Shown here one piece after another: positions 26,228 through 35,447 of a DNA stretch of 64,000 bases (positions within the stretch are counted from its first letter, which is position 1; each line of letters begins with the position of its first letter). The position numbers and the translations under genes were made by a program. The stretch is from assembly GCF_031755915.1 (NCBI RefSeq), contig NC_083379.1:14245501-14309500 (forward strand). Direction: 5' to 3'. Origin of the DNA: Ziziphus jujuba. Lineage: Eukaryota; Streptophyta; Magnoliopsida; Rosales; Rhamnaceae. The notes under the pieces were generated by a model, which was not told the origin of the DNA, ran no database searches, and saw only the letters and a list, made by a program, of their open reading frames with translations.

Positions 26228-27280
26228 CTATCTTTCACCAACAACAACATTACCATCATGATCATCATGATCATCATTTTCAGTTCCTACAGAAAATTTT
26301 TCTATCTCGCAACCATTTCTACGTTTCTCACTATCCAAACACACTCTTTTCCCTCCTCTACAAACCCCACTCCTCGAAAAATTCACACCCAAACCAACAC
26401 CACCTCCTGCTTCCCTCTCTTTCACCTCCTCAATCCCTCCAATCCTAAACCTCACTTTCCCTCTCTTCGCCCCCAATTCCCTCTTCTTCTTCATCACCAC
26501 CACCCCAACAACATCCCCATTTTCAATCACACTCCCACCACCATTCTTGCTCTCTCCCAATGAATTCTCCCACAACTCCTCTTCCTTCCTCCGCTTCTCC
26601 ACCACCGACCCAACAACCCCGCATTTACTCCGGTCTGGAAACTCCGGCAGCCATCTTGGAACATGCGGAGCTCCGGTATGGTTTCTCCAGCAGCCATCAC
26701 ATATCCTCTTCTGCTCGGTCGGATCCTCCTCTCGACGTGGAATCGGCCTGTCGAATGGGGTTTCGACGGTGTTCCTGACGAAGTTGGTTATCTCGAGAAG
26801 GACACTGGAGCGTAGCAAGCAGTAGTCGGTTCGGTGGAGATCGGATGCGCCGGGGAAGCCCTGGACGGAGTGGAGGTCGTGGAGTGCTTGGACGATGTCA
26901 AAGAGGTTGGATTGGGTGCGGTTGGAGGATGCAGCGGAGGAGGAGGCGGAGGCGGCGATTCCGCGGAGGTACTTGGTGGCGATGTCGGTTAGGGTTTCGA
27001 GGGCGGAGAGGTGGGTTTTTCTGTAGCCGACTGATTGGCAGATCTGCGACACTGCGATTCTGGTTATGGCGAATGCGAACTCCGATGGGTTTGAAGAAGA
27101 AGACGACGATGATGGTAAAGGTGGGATCTTTTTGTTTCTCTGTTCAAGCTTGGATGATTTTGATTTTATTTTCATGGTCGATGATTTTGAGGTTTTTGAT
27201 TGGGATTTTTTCTTTTTGCTTTCGGTTTTAACTTCATCAAAAGCCCTAACCCCTAAATACAGCGTCTTGCTGCAAGGCAT
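26228..27280 (-). CDS. TAF8-like: TAF8-like TFIID subunit (bromodomain-associated histone-fold protein)
   Basis: An intronless frame of 350 residues. After a Lys/Ser-rich N-terminus (to about 65) comes a histone-fold (BTP/bromo-TP) domain at about 67-140, with FAFAITRIAVSQICQSVGY, HLSALETLTDIATKYLRGIA and DIVQALHDL. This is followed by the TAF8 signature HVPRWLPEFPDRS at about 206-218. The C-terminal third is acidic, basic and Gly-rich with no recognised domain, ending in a His/Asp run. TAF8 pairs with TAF10 through its histone fold in TFIID, for RNA polymerase II start-site recognition in the nucleus. Plants have several intronless TAF8-like genes, so this may be a paralogue rather than the main subunit. 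The start at 27280 gives the longest frame; Met36 (27175) is an alternative because the first 35 residues are low-complexity. Confidence 0.85.
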   Translation of the reverse strand: MPCSKTLYLGVRAFDEVKTESKKKKSQSKTSKSSTMKIKSKSSKLEQRNKKIPPLPSSSSSSSNPSEFAFAITRIAVSQICQSVGYRKTHLSALETLTDIATKYLRGIAASASSSAASSNRTQSNLFDIVQALHDLHSVQGFPGASDLHRTDYCLLRSSVLLEITNFVRNTVETPFDRPIPRREEDPTEQKRICDGCWRNHTGAPHVPRWLPEFPDRSKCGVVGSVVEKRRKEEELWENSLGESKNGGGSVIENGDVVGVVVMKKKRELGAKRGKVRFRIGGIEEVKEREAGGGVGLGVNFSRSGVCRGGKRVCLDSEKRRNGCEIEKFSVGTENDDHDDHDGNVVVGER

Positions 27281-28301
27281 TAAAGAATAAACGAAAATAC
27301 AAATTTTTTTTATTTTTGTATATTGTTATGTTTTGTTATAAAATAAATTGGTTTTAGGTACGTAAATCGTAGAAATTATTAAAGATACCAAAATTTATTA
27401 TTATTATTTTTTTTTGCTACGACAAAGTAATAATTTGTTATTTCATCACGTACTAAAGGAGGCTAATTTTTGTTTTTGAGGTTTTTTTTCTATCTAATTA
27501 TATATAAATTGCTGGGTTTTACATGTTTATTGATGTTAATTTACAGTAATTAGAATTTATTGTACTCTTAAATAATATAAAAACTAAGAGAAAAAAAGAA
27601 AAACATAAATATCAAGTTGGAAGAGAAAAAAAGAAAAACATAAAATCAAGTTGGATATAATTTTAAATTTTATTTATTTTTCAATTTATAGTGAATTAAA
27701 ATGCTTAATGAATTATAATTATCATTAACAAACATTCAAGAGCTAAGAAAATTATATATAGTTAGATGAAAAAAAGAAAAAGAAATCACGATGTTACCAA
27801 AGGATACACATTACCAAACCATAATTCAGAGAATTGTTTTAATTTTGGAAATATTCAGAAATTTTAGCCTTTTTTTTTTTTTTTGGTAATTGATTTTTGA
27901 TTACAACTGTTTGCAACTTTGTATTGTCACTTCAACAGATAATATGAAATTATTTTATCAACAAAAATATTAAAATGGTAATTATATGTATATTAAAGAT
28001 GTATTGATATATATATATATATATATATATTTCTAATTGTAAAAATAAAAAAAATTAAAAAAAGGAGCATATACAAGTATAAATTCTTACCCTAATTTGA
28101 GAACTTTGTGATCCATAAATCCTCCACTTGTTGTTTTGTATTCTAAATTATTGTGGTAATTCTTAAAAAGCTTTGTGCAAAATTACCATAACCTTCATCG
28201 ATGACCATAAAATTTGGATGGAAATTTTCATAAAAAGTTTTCAAAATTTTCCATCGAATTTTAGCATTTTTTTTTTCCCCTTCTTTTTTTAAAGATAAAA
28301 T
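27281..28301. other. AT-rich intergenic sequence left of the large MULE
   Basis: Upstream of the TAF8-like gene. It contains a short duplication near 27590-27655 (GAGAAAAAAAGAAAAACATA twice), an AT repeat at 28009-28030 and T runs. No gene is seen. Confidence 0.6.
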
Positions 28302-28310
28302 TTTTATTAA
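28302..28310. repeat. Left 9-bp target-site duplication (TTTTATTAA) of the MULE
   Basis: TTTTATTAA directly left of the inverted repeat. The identical 9 bp lies at 44830-44838 directly right of the other inverted repeat. Nine bp is the standard size for Mutator-superfamily insertions. Confidence 0.9.
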
Positions 28311-28395
28311 GGGGAATTTGGCCCAATATCCTGTAGGACCGAGCTTCATGAATTTTGCCCCCTCAATTCATTTCTTTTTTGATCTACCCCTTAAT
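28311..28395 (+). repeat. Left terminal inverted repeat of the MULE
   Basis: Begins GGGGAATTTGGCCCAATA and includes AGGACCGAGCTTCATGAATT, TTGCCCCCTCAATTCATTTC and ATCTACCCCT. It matches the reverse complement of 44743-44829 with only a few differences and a 2-bp length change. Confidence 0.95.
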
Positions 28396-28761
28396 ATCTC
28401 TTATAACCTTCAAACAAAAAACAATTACTTATATATCCTCTTATTTTTAAAACCAAACAAAAATCAACTATTCCTTTTCTAAACGTCTTTACACTTTCAT
28501 ACAAATACAAAAATACAAAAAAAGCAAACAAACGGCTTTATACACGAACACACAAATACAAACAACCAAACCGAAGCTGTCGTGGAAAAGCCAAACATTA
28601 GGATCTCATCTCAGCACAGGGAATAAGGTAATTGGTTGAATCTTTTTCTTTATTTGTTGCCGTGGGACCGGTGTGGGTTGTTTTTGTGTGGATTTGGCTT
28701 TATGTTTATTTCTTTCGTTGCCGTGGAGTGGGTTTTTATTTATAATTTTTGTGTTTATATT

Positions 28762-29061
28762 TTTTGAAGATTTAGGATAGATTGATATTGGGCATTAGTA
28801 GGAAATGAAGAGAGGAAAAAAATGGGACCGGTTTGACCTTGATCAGTGGCCGGAGGTGGAAGAAATAACCCGGTGAAGAATCGAGTCGGTACTGGTTTAG
28901 GCGGATTTATTTTTTGAAGATTTAGGATAGATTGATATTGGGCATTAGTAGGAAATGAAGAGAGGAAAAAAATGGGACCGGTTTGGCCTTGATCGGTGGC
29001 CGGAGGTGGAAGAAATAACCGGGTCAAGAATCGGGTCGGTGCTGGTTTAGGCGGGTTCGGG
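28762..29061. repeat. 150-bp tandem duplication inside the MULE
   Basis: Two copies offset by exactly 150 bp (from 28762 and 28912), each containing TTTTTGAAGATTTAGGATAG, GGGCATTAGTAGGAAATGAA and TGGCCGGAGGTGGAAGAAAT. They differ at only a few positions. Confidence 0.95.
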
Positions 29062-29211
29062 TCGACCCGGACAAGGGTTGAAAATGGATTGAACGACATG
29101 TCGTCTGGGATGAACGACACCCAGACGACACGGTGTTTTTTTTTTTTTTAAATTTTTATAAAAAATGTTTTTTTTTGGGTATAGATATATATATAGAATT
29201 GAAGATAAGAG

Positions 29212-29213
29212 AA

Positions 29214-29287
<74 letters not shown>

Positions 29288-29352
29288 AATTAGAGGAAAA
29301 ATGAGAGAAATACTTTATGATTATTTTTTTTGGGTATTTTTTGGGAAAGAAT

Positions 29353-29398
<46 letters not shown>
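29212..29398. repeat. Long GA microsatellites
   Basis: A GA run at 29212-29284 (over 30 units) and a second at 29353-29398, separated by a short A/T-rich stretch. The chance ORF over the first one encodes an Arg/Glu repeat. Confidence 0.9.
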
Positions 29399-29400
<2 letters not shown>

Positions 29401-29936
29401 TTAATAGTAATTCATAAAGGAATGTAATACCGTCAAGAATTCCCTATCAGATTTTTTTCCTTGTATTCATATACAAAATAATGAAATATATTATGAATTT
29501 TGTGTCACAAATATGTATGAAAACTAGGATGCCGTTTATTTGATCCAAAAAGCATAAAAGCATCATGTCTAGATAAAGGTAATATGTTTTAACGGTTGTT
29601 GACTAAGACCAAAAGGACCCTTACAAGCAGCAACATCAACATACCCATCCTTTCCACAAATTCCAACACATGCTGAAACCCTTAAATTACCATAATATAT
29701 ATATATCAGAGAGAGAGAGAGAGAGAGAGGGAGGGGGGAGAGAGAGAGAGAGAAAGCAAAAAGAAGTGAGGTCGCCGACTACTAGAAGACTGCACTTTGT
29801 TCTACAAATAAATAGAAAAGAAAAAATGCTTATACATGTCAAAACTCTCCAATGGGGAATAAACTGTACAGTATCAAAGTGCTCTTCCTCTGCTGGCTGA
29901 TGCTATTGCTATGGATATGTTAAAAATAAAACCTCT

Positions 29937-30262
29937 CTAAGTGTGCATATAATCACAAGAAGCACCCTTCTTGCAATGACCACTCTCATGATATTTGCAA
30001 ACTCTCTGTCCCTTAAACGGAGGCATTGAAGAACCTCCCCCTCCCCCTCCCCCTCCCCCTCCATTACCAAACGATGACTGCCTGTTCCAAGGTTTATTAC
30101 CCCCACCATAACCAGAATCCCCACCGTGAGATCCTCTATCCCTCTGATTTGAGTATCTATCTGCATTATGATTCCGTTTGCTTCCCCATTTCCCTTGGTT
30201 CCCTGTTGGTGCGCCCCAACCCGGATTTGGATTTCCTGGTGGTGGCCCTTGACCAGGAGAAA
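29937..30262 (-). pseudogene. Captured host gene fragment: C-terminal exon with CCCH zinc finger, NERD/CCCH19-CCCH44-like
   Basis: An open minus-strand frame with no initiating Met, from about 30262 to a TAG stop at 29937-29939 (about 107 codons). It reads SPGQGPPPGNPNPGWGAPTG, then a region rich in Gly, Asn and Arg, KPWNRQSSFG, a run of ten Gly, and ends PPFKGQRVCKYHESGHCKKG followed by ASCDYMHT. The end is a perfect C-x7-C-x5-C-x3-H zinc finger. Gly/Pro-rich tails closing with GQRVCK...SGHCKKGASC are what I know from plant SWIB/Plus-3/GYF/CCCH proteins (CCCH19 = NERD, CCCH44). NERD acts in small-RNA-dependent silencing. Homology stops abruptly at about 30262, where transposon AT sequence begins, so it is a truncated copy carried by the MULE. 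The CCCH call is firm; the parent gene is inference from memory. Confidence 0.7.
30020..30061. repeat. (CCCCCT)n tract, polyglycine-coding, G-rich on the minus strand
   Basis: Tandem CCCCCT units encode the Gly run of the captured fragment on the minus strand. The GGGGGA repeat on that strand could form G-quadruplex structures. Confidence 0.75.
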
Positions 30263-30374
30263 AGAGAAAAATACTTTATGATTAATTAGAATTGAAGTTG
30301 AGAATTCCAAAGTTAGTACTTTCTAAAGGTATAGATATATATATATATATATATAGTACTTTCTAAAGGTATAG

Positions 30375-30423
<49 letters not shown>

Positions 30424-30728
30424 ATCGATGCATAAAATTTTAGGTACATGGTTAGCTAGAAGCAAACACGCAAACACTTTATCCCCAAAAAAGAAAAAAA
30501 TAAAAAATTAAAGAAGAAGAAGATAGAAAGATTTAGATGGCATGCACACTGCTATACATTAAATGTTCAGTAAATGTTATGGCATGCACAATATCCTTAG
30601 GAAGAGAGCGTATGAAATTGAGGATTGCGGATATTTATACATGTATGTATACATAGTTGACAATGTTGTTAAAGGTAGATAAAAGTTTATTAATGTTGTC
30701 AATGTACATTTGTAGGTTGTACTTTATA
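30263..30728. other. AT/GA repeat segment upstream of the Ulp1 gene
   Basis: Holds two direct copies of a unit with TTTCTAAAGGTATAGATATA followed by AT repeats (30317-30390), then a GA run, then the presumed promoter and leader of the plus-strand protease gene. No coding sequence is seen. Confidence 0.5.
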
Positions 30729-31014
30729 ATGGCACCAAAGAGGAACTTGCGACGTCAACCGAAGAAGGGAGTTAAGAAGGTGGAAAGTAAGAGACGCGGT
30801 GGTAGCACAGCAGCAGCACCCGACTCTAAGCGTCAACGTACTACTAGGCAGAAATCCAAATCTGAGACGGAAAGCACCAAACTTCGAGGGCACGTTCCAC
30901 TTTCCTCTCCCCCATCTGATATGGTAAGTTTTATATTCATTAGGTTGTTTTGTGCGGTAAATGATAAGACATGTGACAGTATTTATTCATGAATGTGAAA
31001 ACTGAAGAAAAGTT

Positions 31015-31115
31015 TCACCCGATGGCCATCGGTAATTGCCGATAGGCCATCGGGCTTTTTTTTTAGTTCATTGTAGGTTGATTACCGATGGTTTCATCGG
31101 TAATTACCACTTGTG
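31015..31115. repeat. CGGTAATT palindromes in intron 1 of the Ulp1 gene
   Basis: Contains CCCGATGGCCATCGG, TAATTGCCGATAGGCCATCG and ATTACCGATGGTTTCATCGG, then TAATTACC. These share the core palindrome of the downstream array (CGGTAATTACCG-like), so they look like array-related short hairpins outside the main array. Confidence 0.65.
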
Positions 31116-32149
31116 CAAAAATGTGAACCCATATGTCTTAAGATTTAGTTGGAAATTATTATTATCAAGTTAGGGTGGAAAAATAGGGTATGATTAAATC
31201 GTTGATGCCAGTTCCATTTATGTAATTCATATTGCAGCCCATCGATGCTCCAAAGGAACGGATGTTGCAGGATGCCGATATAAATAAAGGTAGGGCACAT
31301 TCATTCGGGAATCCAATAGGGGCGAACAAAGTAATTACAAGTGTCCTCACAAGTGAGCAGCTCGAAAAGTATAGACAAACATGTTTTGGACACTTAAAAC
31401 CGCCCGAACTGGAACGACTATTCAAGGATACACTTTTTGTGGATGATTGGGATGCTGTTGGAATTGCGTTACTATATTTCTTAGTTCATGGTGTACTCGG
31501 AATGGATCTGAAGGTTCAAATAAAAAAAAAAAATTCATTGATTTGGTTGCTGATCTCGACGTATTTAATTCCTACCCTTGGGGCATTCTGAGCTACAAGG
31601 AGACGATCAACTCATTCCACAATGCATTCCAGCAACGAGGACGAGGACGTGCAGTAAAGAATATATCACAGTATTATGACCTAAAAGGTTTTCCATTGGT
31701 GTTTCAGGTACGGTAATATATTTAATACATGTAGCGTTTACTTAAAATTTATATTTAATAACCTATAATTTGTATTTTGTAGGTGTGGGGGTTTGAAGCA
31801 ATCCCTGATTTTGGTAACCAATTTGCCGACCGGTTGGAAACCTGTTGTCCGAGGATCCTTGGATGGCATACTCCAAGGCAACCAAACCATTTTGCTGTCC
31901 ATAATTGGTTCTCCTCCAATAGCAATGTAAGGCAAATTTTGTTTAGACTACATGGTACGACTACATTCAAGTTACATTACCATAGTCAGTTTCCAAATTT
32001 ACTTTTTTTTCCTTTCTTCATTGCATGTAGTATGTTGTGCACTGGACGTTAGATGCTACCGATGAGGAGAAGACTATGGATTACTGGTGAACAATAGCAG
32101 TTGACATACATGAAGTTCGCTACACGTCACCTCCAATTGTAGCACCAAT

Positions 32150-32198
32150 AGTTGGCGCTAAAGATGTTGGCACTAAAGATGTTAGCGCTAAAGATGCG
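32150..32198 (+). repeat. Three short coding repeats (KDVGTKDVSAKDA)
   Basis: Three imperfect copies of an 18-bp unit (GGCGCTAAAGATGTT-like) within exon 4 of the Ulp1-type gene, encoding a small Lys-Asp-Val/Ala repeat downstream of the premature stop. Confidence 0.65.
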
Positions 32199-34299
32199 TC
32201 CAAAGCTGAGGAGCATTCTAGTGGCCCTCCAGATGCTAATTTCAGGGTATGCAATTGTTACTTGCACGCAAATTTGTATTTCATATGTTGTACTAATATA
32301 TGTTGACTTATGTTTTGGATATTGATATTGATTAGCTTGCTTGCTTGGAGGCAAAAGTTGATGAATTAAATAAAGAGATGGCAGCGTTAAGGAAGATGCT
32401 TAGTTCTGTTATTGACCAACAAAAGCATCAGGTATCATTTAGACAACTTAGTATACTTTACTTTAGTGCTTCAGCATTATTAAATTACATATTGTAATTC
32501 AGCAATTATTTGTTGTTAGAGTTTGGGAACTGCAAAAATAATCATTGTGTTTTGCAAGCCGAGCATCATATGCATAGCCATTCACCGTCATCTTCGGTTA
32601 GACCATCATCCCCTGTGGCACCGTCTGTTGGAGAGCAAGCTGAAGAATTTGATGCACCCATAGACGGTTCCAATGGTAGGAAGGAGGATGATGATTGTAC
32701 TGCACCGTTTGAGCCTATCGTACCTGGAGGACCCTATGTGGAGGATTCCTGGGCTTTGGTGCCATATCGGCCTTTACATTTCGGGTGGGATATCGGTGCT
32801 TCAGCTGACAGTCCACATCATGACCAATCAGCTGAGATTGAGGTGGAAGATTGGAAGCATAACGTTGGTGATACAAGCCGATTCGGTCGAGTTTACCACC
32901 AGTCACATCACGTCATCTCTCCTTACACCGACCCGTGTAAAAAGAAGGTCAAATTTAATCTTACTCGACCTATTGATGCATCAAAGGAGAGGGCGTTCGA
33001 TGAGTGGTATAGGGTGGCACCGAAGGAAGCAACCATGTGTACATCTTATATGACGGTGGGAAATGAATTTTTTGCTGAGCTACTGACCGATGAAGGATGG
33101 TTGAATTCCGATGTAAGTTATATGTTTTATGTTCATGTAAAATCATTGTGGTCCTATGTTTGGAATGATGTTTTATTTATCACCTCGCACTTGTTACTTA
33201 TTTCCTTTAATGTGGTTTTGCAGCATATTGACCCTATTTTGTATTTCATACGAAAAAGGCGGTTTGATAATGAGAAGATGTTCACCAACACCTGTGCCAT
33301 ATTAGACGTGTTATTTTGGGTAAGATGATGGGATGTTACTGCGTTGCTTAATGTTATATTGATGATATTTTATATTGTATATATTTCATTATTTGGCAGT
33401 CATCCATCAAAGGACGTTATCCCATATGGAGGGCATCTCGTAGCACATATTCATGTGATGCGACCCTTTGTAACTATGTGCGTGGGAGGTCACCCAAACC
33501 TAGCATGTCGTGGCAGATATGTGATTATGTAAGTCCATACATATATTGAAAAAAATTCTCACTAAGTTTCCCATTTTGTGGATAATGAGGTTATGTTCTA
33601 ATTTGCAGGTGTACATCCCTGTCAACAATGGAGGCGCGCATTGGTTGGCAGCATGTGTGGACTTGAAGGCCCGGCATATTGATTTATACGATCCAAATAT
33701 GGGAAATAAATATGTCCAGAATAGAGAGTTGAAGAATGCGGAATGCCTTACGTATATGCTGCCTTACCTATTGAGGGATGGGGGATATTACGGGAAGAAT
33801 CCGGACGTGTCTCCCACTTTAGATCCATTCACGATGACCATGATCAAAGATGCACCCCGCCAAGATAATGGGTATGAATGTGTTGTCATTTCAAACAACT
33901 TGTATTGCTGCTGTTTTTTTATTGTGGTTACGTGTGAAAATACACGTAGTTGGTTTTCATTAATGCTAATCATTAATGCTATTCTGCAGGGGTGATTGTG
34001 GCGTCTACGCTCTGAAATTTATTGAATATATGAGTAGTGAGGAGAACCCTTCATTTGGTCCGCAAGACATTATGTTTTTTAGAAAAAAATATGCTGTTGA
34101 TTTGTACTTTAATAAACTTTCAATGTAGATCGTATATTTAATGTTATGACGGTCTATACTAATGTTATACTAATGTTATCTTAATATGCTGAACCTATCT
34201 TTACTAATGACAACCGTTGAAAAAAAAAAGATAAAAGATAAAAGATAAAAAAAACCCTCGGTTGTGGTAAAAATTAAAGGAAAGATGGTGATCGATGGT

Positions 34300-35447
34300 G
34301 CATCGATAATTCCCGATTCACCATCGGTAATTACAGAAACGCTTTTTTGTAACCAACAAATAAACCCTGGAAAAATTACCGACGGTTTCGTCGGTAATTT
34401 CCGAATGTGTACAGTCCATCAAGTTTTACCAATTTATTAGGCCCCACAAGTTCCATAATGTGTGTTGAATGCAAAAACATGGCAAATAGGGATTCAAAAA
34501 TTATAATAAGTGGAGAAAATCCCAAAATTTAATAAATGTGTATCACATTTTGCCAAAAAATGGGATGTCTGTTCACCCTCCGTAATTCACGAGGAAAACG
34601 TCGGTAACCGCCAAATTCCCTCGGAAAATTACCGATTTTTTCGTCGGTAATTCCCGAGGGTGTACAGTCCATCACATTTTACATATTTTTTGGGCCCCAC
34701 AAGTCCCATAACGAGTGTTAAAGCAAAAACATGCAAAACGGGGATTCTAAAATTGTACTAAGGAGAGAAAATCCCAAAATTTCATAAAAGTATATCAAAT
34801 TTTGCAAAAAAATTTATGATTGTTCACCCTCGGTAATTCCCGAGGAAATCGTCGGTAACCACTAAATTCCTTCAGGAATAATTACCGACATTTTCGTCGG
34901 TAATTCCCGAGGGTGTACAGTACATCATATTTTGCCAATTTTTTGGACCCCATATGGCCCCTAAGGTGTGTTGAATGCAAAAAAATGCAAAACATGGATT
35001 CTATAATTGTACTAAGGAGAGAAAATCCCAAAATTTAATAAAAGTGTATCGAAGTTTGCAAAAAATAAGCAAACTATTCACCCTCGGTAATTCCCGACGA
35101 AATCGTCGGGAAACTACAAATATCCTCTGGAAAAATTACCGACAGTTTCGTCGGTAATTCCCGAGGGTCTACAGTTCGTCATATTTTGCTATTTTTTTGG
35201 GCCCCACAAGGCACCTAAGGTGTGTTGAATGCAAAAACATGCAAAATTTGGATTCTATAATTGTACTAAGGAGAGGAAATCCCAAAATTTCATAAAAGCA
35301 TATCAAATTTTGCAAAAAAATGACAACTGTTCACCCTCGGTAATTCCCGAGGAAATCGTCGGTAATCTCAAAAAAACCCTCTGGAAAATTACCGATTGTT
35401 TCGTCGGTAATTATCGAGGTTGTACAGTACATCAAATATTCCAGAGG
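34300..35447 (-). repeat. Left arm of inverted tandem array (about 4.5 monomers of ~254 bp)
   Basis: Monomers of about 251-255 bp, marked by TTCACCCTCGGTAATTCCCG-like sequence at 34316 (partial), 34571, 34822, 35076 and 35330. Each includes CGTCGGTAA hairpin motifs, GGCCCCACAAG, GTGTTGAATGCAAAAACATG, TTCTATAATTGTACTAAGGA and AATCCCAAAATTT. It is the reverse complement of the right arm; 60-codon frames at 34975-35157 (plus) and 35743-35925 (minus) give nearly identical peptides. Confidence 0.92.

Larger units (their letters stand above)
28396..29936. other. Left subterminal part of the MULE, no intact gene
   Basis: Contains a 150-bp tandem duplication at 28762-29061 and long GA microsatellites (29212-29284, 29353-29398, 29709-29755). 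No coding gene is supported. A 121-codon minus-strand frame across the duplication exists only because the unit length is a multiple of three. Confidence 0.6.
30729..34128 (+). pseudogene. MULE-borne DUF1985 + Ulp1 (peptidase C48) gene, damaged
   Basis: At least ten exons: 30729-30923, 31238-31707, 31783-31926, 32031-32246, 32336-32431, a sixth ending at 33112 (its start, near 32519-32550, is not resolved), 33224-33319, 33400-33528, 33609-33871 and 33990-34128 (TAG). Exon 1 encodes a basic, nuclear-localisation-like N-terminus. Exons 2-4 encode a DUF1985-type domain (LEKYRQTCFGHLKPPELERL, FNSYPWG, DFGNQFADRL). Exon 5 is a short coiled coil. Exons 9-10 hold the Ulp1 core: His in GGAHWLAACVDL, Asp in DLYDPN, Gln in PRQDNG, Cys in GDCGVYALKF. 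Ulp1 proteases cleave SUMO; the target of transposon versions is unknown. Lesions: a frameshift at a 12-A run (31522-31533) and an in-frame TGA at 32088-32090. The catalytic exons look intact. Confidence 0.85.

Noticed and set aside
26845..27231. Plus-strand Arg-rich ORFs over the TAF8-like gene
   Set aside because: They are antisense shadows of the Ser/Ala/Gly-rich TAF8-like coding sequence and have no recognisable domain.
28755..29120. 121-codon minus-strand ORF with internal protein repeat
   Set aside because: Produced by the 150-bp tandem duplication whose unit is divisible by three; no splice context or family match.
29133..29354. Arg/Glu-repeat ORF
   Set aside because: Direct translation of a GA microsatellite.
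29909..30310. 133-codon minus-strand ORF with Glu-Gly repeat
   Set aside because: Wrong frame over the captured CCCH fragment; the neighbouring frame gives the zinc finger.
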